64,000 bases of DNA from Gloeophyllum trabeum ATCC 11539 (lineage: Eukaryota > Basidiomycota > Agaricomycetes > Gloeophyllales > Gloeophyllaceae), in contig NW_006920418.1 in NCBI RefSeq assembly GCF_000344685.1, forward strand, positions 1,233,714-1,297,713, in the 5' to 3' direction. This document shows positions 46,378 through 58,508 of this stretch, in pieces. The notes below the pieces were generated by a model. It ran no database searches, was not told the origin of the DNA, and saw only the letters and a list, made by a program, of their open reading frames with translations. Positions within the stretch are counted from its first letter, which is position 1; the number at the start of each line of letters is the position of its first letter. The translations under genes and the position numbers were made by a program.

Positions 46378-48669
46378 GGACCCTTGGCTTGGTAAAGCAA
46401 TCGAAATGACGGCGGCCCAACCAACAAGACGACTGCACTGACGTCGTGATCGACGACGGCGGCCAATGAGCGTGTTTGCATTTCCGCATGACGTAGACAG
46501 CGGCGATGAGATCTGCCGTTCCCGCCGGCCAATACGGTGGCGGTGACCGCCATGTTGCTCCCTACCAAACGGGCGGGATGTGGCAGGCCGACAATGGTCC
46601 CAAGAATGATTAATTAATAAGGCCAAAGGCACTTGCTCGTGCTCATTCATTCAAGTGCAATTATATTTCTAACCCATTATAAAGCATACATTCGACGATC
46701 TGTCAAAAACACAGCATGGTTAGCACGCAGCGCACATTAGCAAGGAGCGAACAGCAGGAGAGAAGCCGGGTGTTGGAAAAGACACTGTAAGGTATTCCCT
46801 CGTTTATCGAGACTTACTAGGGGCGCTGATTGCAAGCTCTTATGGCGGTTTAGTCCAACAGTACTGCAAACGTGCACATGCCTTCATTTGAAGACGCGAG
46901 GACCAATCGTCTGGTTTATCAGTGTTTTGGACCGACCGAGGAACTGTGTAGTGGCAGACCTTGGGAAACCCATACCCGATGGGCATTGCGCAGCCGAAGC
47001 TGAGTTCATGAATCAGTAATGCACTTTCGGCCGAAACATAGCGGCAGTTCAGGCATTGCTTGCTGATCAATGCGTATTAGGAGTCTCGACTCAGCAAATC
47101 AGGTGCGTCAGCTGCTCCAGATAGGCCGACCAGTTCGCAACCCGAGGCAGATCGCGCATGATCCGCTGCGACTCTGGCGAGAATAAGAGTTCGACCAAGG
47201 CCGGAGGAAGACGGTGCAGCGGTAAACTTTGCGTGCGAAGTTTACCGTCAAACGATGACAGAAACTAAGACGAACAACAAGAAGCTTGTGGACACATGTG
47301 AAGTTCTAATACAAATATACAGCTCAGAACTCACAAGATAGCGAACTGGCAAGGCGAGGTAAGCATCGACGACTATGGTAACTTGGTCGGTAAATCTGAG
47401 GACTCTTCGTTTTCCCCCGGTCATAACAACCCTGACCTGGCGCGAGAATGCTCCGAGGAGTCAGGACAGCTAATTTCCGATCGCAAACCTTAGGCCCAGT
47501 GAATACCCACTTGAACGGTCGGTACCGAAGTGTCCTAAAAGTGTCCTAGAACTCACCGTTGTATACCTACCACACCATATATACAGCAGTTCTAAACGGA
47601 TATCAGCCGCCGAGAGCGAAAACCTCTTGAAGGAAGCCCCGGAGCCACTCCAAGATCCGCAGCAACGGTAAGAATTCAAATTCGTCGTACGCGCTAATGG
47701 CGCAGTACGTTCCCTCGAGTCCGCCGAAAAGGAAGATGGACGGACCTTAGAAGTATATATGTCCGTGCTCCCCGGAAGTCTGCAGCTCCATGGGTCTGCA
47801 CTGTACAGGGTTGACGGCGGATGAGAGGTGCGTGCTATCGCAGCTCCGTGTGATTCCAGATCACCTAACCCGTGTTGCTAAAGTTTCTAATGCTCGTTCC
47901 CCAGGCGAAGCTGGCAGAAATGCCTTCAAAGATAGGGAGAAGGACCTATAGCTAACTCCATGAGGCTTGGCAATGCCGGTGATAGGACGCAGTGACCCGA
48001 CCGAGCGAGGAGATTTCGAAGAGCAGTCCAAGTCAGAATCGAGAGCACACGGTGTCCGTCGGTACCAACGTAACTACTCACAGCTTCGGGTACTTATCTG
48101 TTGGAACATATGCCGAGGGAAGACTCCGAGTGTTGTCACCGGGAAGTGCCAAGCCATTGCGCGAAGGCATAGTTTAACGACTTCAGCATTTTACACCCAC
48201 ACAACTGGCGACGAGTTTCTGACGGTAAGCAACAGTCCATTCCGAACACGGATCGTCGTGGGGAGTGATAGCGATCCACCGACGCGTCGGACGCTGAAGC
48301 GAATGATGATCTGGGTAAGAACTTACTAAGAAGAGCGAATTGCACCGTCAACGTACTGATGAATGCGAAGTCGTCACCTTGTCGGAGTATACACGGCCAT
48401 GAGCTCGGAGATTCCAGAAAATTGCATGGTGGACAGTAAGCCGTAAGGAACGCACTTTCTGCCTTGCCGGCGAATGGTACCAGCAGCAGTAGGGCAAAAA
48501 AGCAGAGGTCCGCGCTCGTCAAGCTCAAGCTTCAAGTGGGCGTTTAGAGCCAATTTGAATCTGGTGGACCCAAATCAGGCAAGGGCGCCCCGACGCGTAG
48601 TCACGTGGTTGGTAGCACTGACCGTCCCTCGTGTCACTGTCATACTCGGTTTTCTTGCATTCCTGTGCC
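46378..48669. other. Intergenic stretch, no gene recognised
   Basis: About 2.3 kb between the divergent hemerythrin-like and uridine-kinase genes. The longest frame is 144 codons on the minus strand and has no domain. Both promoters lie here. Confidence 0.45.
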
Positions 48670-51021
48670 ATGAACGACGATTCCGGGGACGAATACCCTG
48701 ATGCGCCGCTGGACGGAGGAAACTTTGGGAGCCTACCGACTAGTACGACTATACAGGCCTTGAAGAATACGGTGCTGAAGTCTCATGGTCGACCACCATG
48801 GTGAGTTGCCGCACTGACCGCGAAGGCTTCAAACCGTAATGCGTGTCATGTAGGTACGGTGAAGACGGTCAGCCAATATCGGACGCGTTTCTCATTGGAA
48901 TAGCTGGTATGTCGCTGCAGAGCCCGGAATATTGCGTGGTAGTCCTAAGAATTTATAACAGGCGGGTCTGCGAGCGGAAAGGTCCGCCCATGCTTTCTGT
49001 TATCGGGGCACGTCTAAGCTTTGATGCTCGAGTAGACCCACGTAGCGCGCCAGATCGTCCAGTCACTCGGATCGATACCCACTGTAGTGATCTTGTCTCA
49101 GGTATGGGCATATGTCTTAATATCTCCCCGTCTACGACCGACGGCATCGGGTAGGATAGCTTCTACAAACGGCACACTCCCGAAGAGGTCGCCCTTGCTA
49201 TGGATAACAAATACGACTTTGATCATCCGAGCGCTCTAGACATGCCCATGTTTGCACAGGTACGTCTGCTGCAGACAGGGTGATTCAACATGGAAGACCT
49301 ACGTTGAAGTAACTCGTGTGGCCGTAGTGCCTTATGGACCTTAAGAAGTGTCGACAGACAAATGTGCCCGTCTATTCATTCACGGAACATCAACGATTGG
49401 ATGAGACACAATATTTGTACGGCGCTGCTATTGTAATTGGTGGAACAGCATTTCGCGTCGACTGACGCTTCGGACATTGACTCGTTCTTGTAATAGCCGA
49501 GGGGATCATGGCCCTGCAGGACCCGGCACTGCGAGCCCTTTACGATCTCAAGGTGCGTGATACTCCGCCGTGCAAACAGAAACGCAACGGATGTTAATTG
49601 CCGCTGCAAGGTAGATATTTGTTCAATGCGATTCTGATCTCATGCTCGCTCGTCGGATCCGACGTGATGTCAAAGAGCGCGGCAGGAGTGTCGATGGCAT
49701 TCTGGACCAGTGAGTTCATCTTCCTGTTTCCCGCTGCACAGGCGTGGTCTTACCCAGCCTGTAGGTATCTCCGTTACGTGAAGCCCGCATATGATAATTT
49801 CGTCTTCCCCACGTCTCGCTATGCTGACATTGTATGTCCCCCTTCGTCTGATGCGAGCGCATACTTCGATAGATGATACCGCTCCGGACAGATTGTACCC
49901 GGCTCTGACAACCATGTCGCTATTGAGTTGATCTCGACGCACATACGGAGGCAGTTGCACGAGCGTGCGAGACGTTTCCGGCCGAAGATGGTGTCTAGGC
50001 GGCCCACCGGCCTATCCCCGCCCTCGACAGTCATGAGTAATGTGTCGGACCGGCATCCAAATCTGATTCTATTGCCGCAGACACCCCAGCTTCAAGTAAG
50101 AGATTGTTTTCTCCAGAGAATGATCGGAATTTAACGGCTCACGACAGGGGATATACACTATTCTGCGGGATGAGACGACGTCGAAGCAGGACTTCATTTT
50201 CTTCGTAGATAGGTTAGCAACATTGCTGATTGAAGCCGCCGTCGAGCTACTGCCTTTCCGGCCCAAGTCGGTGGAGACGCCGTGTGGAGTAGAGACGCCT
50301 GGTAAAGAGCTTGATGCTGGTGTAAGGATGGTATGCTATCGTCCCGTCAAACTCATACTGACTCGACTCCCGTCTCAGAACGTCTGTGGTGTTACCATTC
50401 TACGGTCGTGAGTCATTTTCCTGGTTTACTGTCAGTAGTCTGATGTGTATAGAGGCGGCCCGCTTGAACGCGGTCTTCAGCGCGTCATCAACGATGCCCT
50501 TCTTGGATCTCTGCTCGTGCAAACGGACTCCGCGACTGCAGAGCCGTTGCTGCTGCACGTTATGCTCCCGGTATGCATCAGAGATAGGGCGCAAGCAAAA
50601 GACACTTGGGCATTTCTGCTAGATGCTCAAGTGAGAAATATTCGCAGCCCCAGATTCTACCGCCTGACCACCGGTACCCCTTTAGATCGGTACAGCAGCA
50701 TCAGCCTTTATGGCTATCCGTGTCCTTCTGGATCACGGCGTTCGTCAAGACCACATCGTATTCATTACCTTCCTAGTCGCGCGCGACGGTGGGATATCCA
50801 CCTTACGACGAGCATTCCCGGAGGTTCGGATAGTGACCGGCGCTGTCGATGCGAACTTGCGTGAACTTTGGATTGAAGAGCCCGCCAATGAGAGCGACAC
50901 TTTGGTTCGTCGCAGGAAGGTTTGGGTCATCGAACCTGGCATGGGTCAAATAGGTAGGTCGTGCGGGTTTGGCAGATTTGTGGCTCATTCCTTCGTTCCA
51001 GGGGATCGGTACTACCTATAG
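48670..51021 (+). CDS. URK1: Uridine kinase with UPRT-like C-terminal domain
   Basis: About 14 exons. The P-loop is GGSASGKTHVARQIVQSLG (split by introns near 48906 and 48981). It is followed by TVVILSQDSFYKRHTPEEV, NKYDFDHPSALDMPMFAQ, CLMDLKKCRQTNVPVYSFTE, IAEGIMALQDPALRALYDLK, IFVQCDSDLMLARRIRRDVK and RGRSVDGILDQYLRYVKPAY: the full set of uridine-cytidine kinase motifs. The C-terminal half has GIYTILRDETTSKQDFIFFV, VCGVTILRSGGPLERGLQRV and HIVFITFLVARDGGISTLRR, like the uracil phosphoribosyltransferase fold of UCKL proteins, and ends IGDRYYL. The enzyme phosphorylates uridine and cytidine in pyrimidine salvage in the cytosol. All phases I checked are consistent, for example 48670-48800, 48854-48906, 49036-49101 and 49155-49259. 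Confidence 0.95.
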
Positions 51022-51473
51022 GCATGCATACGCAAGAACCTAGCATAGTATACACATCTCTCCGTGGAAATCCAGATTTATAACATTGGTTCGAATTGTC
51101 GCAGAGTTGCCAGCGCAGGGTATTTGCGGAACCGAACCAGGCAACAGAAGGGTGTCATAAATATTACAACTGCAGTCGTTTTCATCCATAGTAGGGTAGC
51201 GATACGGATAGGATAGTATGAAGGTTAAACGCTACGACACGCGAAACTAGCAGTAGGTTATTATGAAAGAACCACAAAGGATTGTACAGATTATGTAGCT
51301 GGTGGTAGTGTGCGCCGGAACAAATCTATATGAGAAGAAAATGAGGGGTATTCTTACAATAATGCAAGGTATATGCGCGAAGTCCATGAAGTGAAGGTTG
51401 CTTGCAGTCGACGAGAGTGGTCCGGATTCTAACTCTATTGTGCGTTAATGTAACAGATATCCAAGGAGAGGCT

Positions 51474-54400
51474 CTATGTACAGATGGCCAGAGTCTCGGA
51501 GACGTCGGAGCCTAGGAAGGACATTCGTACGTTAGGATGTACTCGTATTCCTGGAATATACTTCCCACCTGGGTAGAACCAGAACGAGACGGCGATGATG
51601 AAATATAAACCTGAGTATGAATGTAGCCTCCGACGGATTCAAGCGGAGAAAATCAACACGTACACATCAGAATGACGCCTTCCAACCAGTTTGACTTGCC
51701 GTCCTGTACAACAGAGCTCATGGTATGGACTATGGGGTAATCATCAGGTGCCGAAATGAGTAGTCGACGGTGGATGACATACCTGAAATGTACAGAACCT
51801 GGGTAAGATGTAACGTGTGAGAGCGCGATCCCAAGGCAAAGTACCGGCTGATACTTACCACGGACTCGAAGGGGTCGAAGAGTAACGCCAAGGGCTTGTT
51901 GAGCACCCACCCCAGGAGGACAATGAAGCTGCACTGTATGTTAAACCTAGCCTTTGGGGTCGACGGAATAATTATAACTCACGGGATGACGAATAGTGCT
52001 GTTTGCTATTTTCCGGAACAATCAGCCAGGCTGGCTATTTCAGTGTATGAAGGTTTTGTACTTACAACGGTTGATCCGACTGCAACACTGATACTCAACG
52101 TCAGCTCATCTTTCACTGATGTGTTGATGGCAGTGACACATTCTACGAAAGGACGCGGCACATTTACGCTCAGTATCCGTGCTACGCCAGGCGGTAAGTA
52201 CATACCCGCTATCGATCCCACCGCAGGCAAGAGAATGAGCGCGATCCAAGTCTTGCTGATATGGGTAGAGATACCGTCCATCGACTCCACCAGCTGATCA
52301 GCGTTGACCGAAACCATCTACAAGGCAACAGTTAAGAGTTATACATGTATGTTGGCCCAAGTACGCACAACTGTTACAGCCGTTAGGAGGGCCAGAGTCA
52401 TGAGCCAGCTTAATTGAGGGTGCTTGTCAGTACGCTCGGAATGCTCCACGTCCGTCGGTCGGTCCTCATCAGCCGTGGTAGGGTTTGTTCCTCGGACCCC
52501 ACTTTGGCGGGAGTCCGAGTGTTCAATACGTTTCTCGTCGGCCTTTTCATCGAGCTGAAGCAAGGCGATCGCAATTAGCGTCCGACTGAGACTGATCAAT
52601 GATGATCAAAACCAACCACTACGATTGTCTGTCTGTCGTCAGCATAGTACGACTGGACAAGCCTGACAGTGGGATCCACGTCCGGCGCCCGCACAGCGCC
52701 CCTTGACGCAATGGTGTCCGAATCCCTCCCAACGACGGTCGCACTATCCTCCCCGGTGAGGTCCACGTCGCTCGTCGAACCAGTGTTTGAGAGCGAGAAA
52801 GATCTCCTGGACCGGACACTGCAACAATACATGGTGTCTGTATCCTTTCGAAGGACTTGGGGCTCATTGATATCCTTAAGCGTTACCGTGCTGGGTGACG
52901 ACTTGGGCAAGTCGACGACCCGCGAGTGCGGCATGCTTTTCTTGAGGCGGTCTTGGTAAAGATGCGTATGGGAGTATAGTTGGAATAGAAGGTATGACGC
53001 GTAGGCTGCGGAACGTGATATTGAACGGGAAATCGAAATTACAGAGTAAACACACTCACTCAACAGAAGGATGATAGAAACCTTGGATCAAAAGACTACA
53101 TCAGCAGTGGAATAGTCTTCATTAATATGATTGGCATACACCATGGCTCATCCGCAAGAGATCCACCTTCTGCTCATCAAATATCTTCTCGCTCGCTCGT
53201 CCGATAGTGAAATGGTACGCGCACGGCAGAAGCACAGCGCTGACACTGATGATCAACAGCGACGACTGTACATGCGTGGCGGCTGGATGACCAGAATGGT
53301 TATTGAGTGATCGCGACATTCTCAACGGACTTACTTGGATCGAACCCTTGCTCGGTGAACCGCAGGCCACCAGCGAAGAAGCACATTCCCAGGACAAGGA
53401 CTTGGGGGATGCCCCAGTAAGTAGTGAGGCTGAGACGAACTAAATGGACATACGAAGCTTGCTCAAAATCGATCCCACCACTGCCCGAAGAAATTATCAA
53501 ACCATAAATTTATCACGCGGAGGACGAAAAGCCTACAGGACGACTGCACGACACGCAACTCGCACTTACGCAGTGCACTTATCTGAAGTGAGTATGTCAA
53601 ACACCTCTTCCATCACGAAGATAGTCAAGTATTCGTACCGCAAATACTAGTTCCACACTGACGGCACGGTAATACCATATCAGCGCTTCCCCTGCGCAGC
53701 CAGGACATCAATGAAAAGCTCACATGTTACTCTATAGAGATAGATTATCTAGCTCAGCTATTTCGCAGAGTACACCCAAGGTCCAGCTTACCATGCTTGC
53801 GTTTAACAGGCCAGTGCGTGAGCCGCCGATTCTTATAGCAAGTTCGCGGGTCGCGAGGTCATGTAACTGAAAACAACCGCACGATATCGTTCAGACGTTC
53901 CATAGATCAGAATAAATGGAAGATGAAAACCGCGAAGAAAGCGAAGACGGCGACGACATGGCGTTATCCTAGCAGCAATTGGCAGAATGGTGGTCAGGAT
54001 AGCAGTACTTACTTTGACAAGAGGGATCATTGATAGGACACAGACTGCGCAACATGAATTAGCATGAATTAGATACAAGATGATCCTCGATATTCTTACA
54101 AATGAATATTAAGGCACTTGATCCGACTAGTGTAAATTCTAGAATCCACTGGATGGGATATGTCAGCTAGGGTGGCCCGCAAAGCGAACCTCTACCCACC
54201 GAGACAGGAATGAGAACGAGCAGCACATTGAGCCCTGCATCGGCCGTGAATGGTTGAGCACGCACGATTAGAGATTGCGGTACTCACAAGAGTCCAAGAC
54301 AATGACTCTCCAACCATCCCATGGATGTTTGGCGCATCTGCCAGGTGACCCAGACTTGTCAGCTTCGGGTGTCTTCTTTTCTAGGTCAGACTGTGCGTCT

Positions 54401-54642
54401 GGCGACTGCTTCCGCTTAGAACGAGAAGGCCAGCACCAGAAATCAAAAGCACGACTCTGCTGTTGCCTTTCCGTGCCATCCGAACGACCAGAATCAAGCA
54501 CAAGCTGTGAAGTTGAGGTGCAAGAGTAATTCGAAAAGCTGGTGTCGAAGCGTTCCAGTGGCATAGGTCTCGTTAAATGAAAGTGGGACCCGTCGGGGGA
54601 TGGGGTATTAGTGGATGTGGGTGTATGCGCGTAAGGTAGCAT
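51474..54642 (-). CDS. VCX1: Vacuolar Ca2+/H+ exchanger (CAX family)
   Basis: A many-exon gene. A hydrophilic N-terminus of about 115 aa leads to GWRVIVLDSWLNVLLVLIPV. Exons then give CVLSMIPLVKLHDLATREL, AIRIGGSRTGLLNAS, SNIVELVFAISALRKCELRV, SSLVGSILSKLLLVLGMCFF and AGGLRFTEQGF. This is the first alpha-repeat of CAX exchangers with its key Glu (in VEL). A long acidic and Ser-rich loop (52600-52960) separates the halves. The second repeat is VGSIAECVTAINTSVKDELT, LSISVAVGSTVQTALFVIP and FIVLLGWVLNKPLALLFDPF, again with the essential Glu (AEC). The end is NWLEGVILMCLYFIIAVSFW and a short tail to the stop at 51474. The family moves Ca2+ into the vacuole in exchange for protons, restoring low cytosolic calcium. 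Confidence 0.92.
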
Positions 54643-55204
54643 GGCGTTTTGACTGATTAGCGGTGAATATAATTATAGGACAGTTGTCGAGAAGGACGTC
54701 CTCCGAGGCCGCTGAAACGAGTTGGCGCCTCCACACTACTGGTCGGCTTCATCACGTGACAAATGGAAGCATCGCAAGCGATCACGAAGAACGTCTACCC
54801 CGGCATCCGCGATTTACCCTCTTTTCATTCTTCGGACGGGATCCGAACGCCGCAGCAGTCTTCAAGACAGAACGGACGCGGGTATATAGCCATTATAGGG
54901 AATACAGTGAGGATACCAGGCGAAAACATCGTGAGCAGGCAAAGGATGGTGAAGGATCAATTACAACCCTCTGTAACTGCCTTATAAGGCATGTGGAGGA
55001 CCATTACAGGAAACCCTTTGCGGATCAATAATTATCCGGTACATCGCAGCGTAAAATTAGACTGGCTATGAATACAACGAGCATAGTATTACAACAATAA
55101 TGTCACCCCACAGATCCATAAATACGGAATAACCTGGTCTAGACGAGACGAGAGACAAAAGAGGAAGGCTCAAACATACAACATTGCTTCTGTCAAGTGG
55201 AATG
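54643..55204. other. Spacer between VCX1 and NUF2
   Basis: It contains the upstream region of the exchanger gene and the 3' end of NUF2. A 122-codon plus-strand frame at 54663-55031 has no domain and runs antisense through the promoter region, so I do not call it. Confidence 0.5.
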
Positions 55205-56981
55205 TTAATCGTTCGTTTCTGTAACATGCATTCCTAGCTTGTTCGCAAGCGTCTCCATGTATACCTCTGTGAGTGATGTTAGTGGAACCTGTTGTTAGGA
55301 GAAGATAAAGGATACGGACCTGTCTCGTGCCGCAGGGTCCAGTATTCGTGAAGCAATTCCCCCAGCTCTGCTTCACTCTGCTTGAGATGTCTTGCTTTCT
55401 AGATCGATGCAAAACGGTCAAGAGTAAGCACAGTCCTAGCCAAGCTACCCACACTTGGCGCACCTTCTCCTCCAGCAGGTTCGCTTCCGCTCTTAGCTCC
55501 TCCATCTGCTTATCGTTATCTCTACGCTCGGCAGCCATCTGTTCGTAGTCCCGCTGCAGTCTCTCAATAGTTTGTTGACTAGCAAGCCGCTTCTCGGCGG
55601 CATGCTTCTGAGCCCGTTCTAGCTTCTCTTCTGCGTTCAGAAGCTGCTGTCGGACGCGCTGTGGAAATACGACTACAGTCAGAAGGCGGCCAAATGACCA
55701 GGGAGATGGCTTCAACCTCATGTCTACGCTCTAGATCACTCTTCTCAATCTTTTTCTTCGTCAGCTGCTCCTTGAGTTCCGCGAGCTCCTGTTGGGAACT
55801 CTCCAGAATATTGACTTCCTTCGCCACAGTTTGTAGTTGTTCGACGCAGGATCGTATCTCCTGTTCATTGGGTTCTCGTTTAGAGGTGTGCTAACTGAAT
55901 CATAAGGAACGCACCTTGTCAATATTCATGATGACGTTGATCTTGATCTTGAGATCTCGTATCTTGGCCTCGTTCGCGGCCAACGTCTGCTTGTCCTCGG
56001 CAGCCGTAGCTCTCATTGAAGCGACGTTTCTTTTAATCCGCTCAGGAGATTGAACGATCCGTGAACGCTTGTGTGAAATAGACTCGACGACAACGGAGAT
56101 CTCTTTATTCAAGTTGTCCTGCAGATGGTCAAGTATTCTAATCCTAATACATACAGACACACTGCTCACCTTCCGTTGAAGCACTGCCGCTTTCTCGGCC
56201 TTCAGTTTATCAATTTGCTTCACGAGATCTGTGTGAACGTCCTTATATGCCACCAGCTTCGCTGCAATAGCGATCTGCTCCTGACGCAACTCCTCACACC
56301 GAGGTTCGTCTTCCGCCCTCTTCGCCCTTGTGCGGTTCGTTCATACGATGCTGTCCCCGAATATGATTATGCACTTACTTGATAGCAGCAAGCTTAGCCT
56401 CCATCTCAGCCAGATCGCCGGCTGCCCTCTCCCGCTCCGCCTCTAACGCCGCGTCGTTCTGCCGCACTTGTGCAATGGTGGGCGCACATTGTTCGTGGAA
56501 CTTGACCAGGTTAATGAAAGCGGAGAGGATCAGGCGAGTCCGTTCCGGCTCAGGGAAGTGGATGTCTTTCGCACAGAAATCAGGGAATCGTGCAGCTGTC
56601 GCAAATCGAGTTCTAACATTTATTGAGATTTCGGTAGCAAGAGTCAAGAGCAGCTGAACCTCACATATGGTGTAATAGGAAGTTCTGCGTGAGGCTTTGG
56701 CTGTAGAGATCCTAGACTCTCGTTAGGTGGGGCAAGTGGCTTATTTGCTAGTGACGCACCGCATTCGCACTGTCCAGCGTTGCAATAGCGGCGTTGACAG
56801 ACGGCTTCAATGACTCTTGGGTAATACCGGTGACTTGCTGGAGGCAAGCTGTGTAGACGCTCATTACGAACTCGGAAGACGGTCTGATGAGTTGTTCTTG
56901 GCTAACGGAGAAGGACCATCCATCCAGAGCCTCCATAATCTCGTGTATTGGCATAGAGGGGTACCAGTACGGGCTGGACAT
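55205..56981 (-). CDS. NUF2: Kinetochore protein NUF2
   Basis: About nine exons, roughly 450 aa. The N-terminal calponin-homology-like head begins MSSPYWYPSMPIHEIMEALD (exon 56981-56760). It continues with LYSQSLTQNFLLHHI, RFATAARFPDFCAKDIHFPE and RTRLILSAFINLVKFHEQC, the diagnostic NUF2 motifs. The rest is continuous coiled coil: AAIKAKRAEDEPRCEELRQE, LVKQIDKLKAEKAAVLQRK, ISHKRSRIVQSPERIKRNVA, and after further introns LEERAQ-like KLERAQKHAAEKRLASQQT. The C-terminus is EYWTLRHETEVYMETLANKL followed by GMHVTETND. NUF2 pairs with NDC80 in the complex that links kinetochores to microtubules. The 51-nt intron after LQRK keeps frame if retained. Confidence 0.94.
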
Positions 56982-57588
56982 GTTGTAGGTATACGGCAGC
57001 GGATGGTTCGCTTCGTGCACCAAGGGCCACAATGTGCGGCGTTGTACGCAGAAGACGACCGCGTCGGGGTCACAAACACTGTGACTTGTGACTGTTCGCG
57101 TTTCATTGAGTCGACTTCCCACGCCTCCGCTCAGTGTTCTTTCACTAGCAGTTCTGTCAGGAGTCTTTGGGAAGAGTCAATTCTGCTGTCGCGCTCCTAA
57201 CTATCGAGGCTAAGCAACTTCGCTCGATGTAATTTAATCACAATCATAAGTATGCTCATGGTTGCGGAGGGCTTCTCTTCGCGACCAGTCGCACATAACC
57301 GCAATCATGATAAGTGGCCTGCACAGGTCAAATCGCAGTGGGCACTGGGCAGACAAATGATCCACGTTCGATGGTACGGGTCTGAACACATAAACTTCCG
57401 CACGCATTTCCTGGACGGATCAGCCGCGCTCCTCCGAAACTTCGAAACTTGAAAGTGCCGCTTGGTGAGTGGAGTTGCGGCCTTCCCATTTCTCTGAATC
57501 GCTTTCCGGAGAAGTTCATCAGGAGAATCCCGCGCAGATGGGCAACCAGCATTAGCCGAGTATCTCGAGACTCAAGGACTACTTACTA
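56982..57588. other. Upstream region of NUF2 and left flank of the MITE
   Basis: No gene recognised. Open frames overlap the NUF2 5' region antisense and are not called. Confidence 0.45.
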
Positions 57589-58000
57589 TGGTGCGGGACA
57601 CCTAGTCACCGCTACTTTTGGACAGTGGCAAAATCGGTGCTGGAGAAAATTTTTAATTCTGAGGTCACGAAAACGAGGACTTCGCAGTGGGCAGAGCTAT
57701 TTAATGGTACTCAGTAGCTATATAAGGACTCACAGTGTTATACACAAGTAGGTAGCCAAGGATTTCTCGACCTTGCATAGTGATTACATAATAAGCGTCT
57801 ATCTATATCGGGTAATTTGGCAAAATAGATTTGGGCCAAAATTATAGCTCCTTCAATTTTAAGTATTTCGACAATCTGTCTTGAGAAGCTGATTCTTTCA
57901 TCAAATGCAGTGTTTTCCCAAGATGGATAAGAAAATGAGGGAAAATTGGACCCTCCATAACTGTTGTACCAAAGTAGTGGTGACTAGGTGTCCCGCACCA
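57589..58000. mobile_element. 412-bp MITE, Tc1/mariner-like (TA target site)
   Basis: The two ends are perfect 22-bp inverted repeats: TGGTGCGGGACACCTAGTCA plus CC at the left, and its exact reverse complement ending at 58000. Imperfect inverted similarity continues further inward. The element is flanked by TA on both sides (57587-57588 and 58001-58002), the target duplication of Tc1/mariner-class transposons. The AT-rich interior has no transposase-like frame, so it is non-autonomous. It lies between NUF2 and the DUF6534 gene. Confidence 0.88.
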
Positions 58001-58002
58001 TA

Positions 58003-58508
58003 CATACGGTGTAACCACTCATCATGATCGCATGATGCCGATTCCCATCGTATGACTGACATGCCTTTCGCCTTAGGACGAAGCCCCGAATGGCTATGAT
58101 ACTTAAGGTTGAGTCTCACGACGTTGTTCTCAGAGGCTGGTTGTGGGACGCGCTCAGTGGTTTTGAACTTTTCCTGGCCATTTTTAATGCCGTCTGGGTG
58201 ATGATACAAGCTTCAGCCTACGTGTCCCACGCGTGGCCGTTCACGCACACACCCTGTACACTGCGGTGAAAAGTATGAAAGAGCCAGAAGACCTTGGGAA
58301 TGTATTTTCTTTATCTATGTAGGCATCTGCTCAAGCGTCGGGGTGAGCTGCTTCCCCCCGAGTCTACTCATCAGGGTGATTCCACTATTCTCTGATGCTG
58401 ATTGTCGACACGTTTCCCCGAACTGTATACCGGACAGTGCGGCTATGGGCGTATGTATAAACCAAGGGACACGCGAATCTTCCTTGGACGATTCTCTTCC
58501 CCACCGTC
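58003..58508. other. Upstream region of the DUF6534 gene
   Basis: No gene recognised. The sequence gtatgtataaacc near 58451 is a candidate TATA region about 55 nt upstream of the start at 58509. The MITE ends about 500 bp upstream of that start. Confidence 0.45.

Noticed and set aside
54663..55031. 122-codon plus-strand frame upstream of VCX1
   Set aside because: It starts just upstream of the exchanger's start codon on the opposite strand, has no domain, and lies where that gene's promoter must be.
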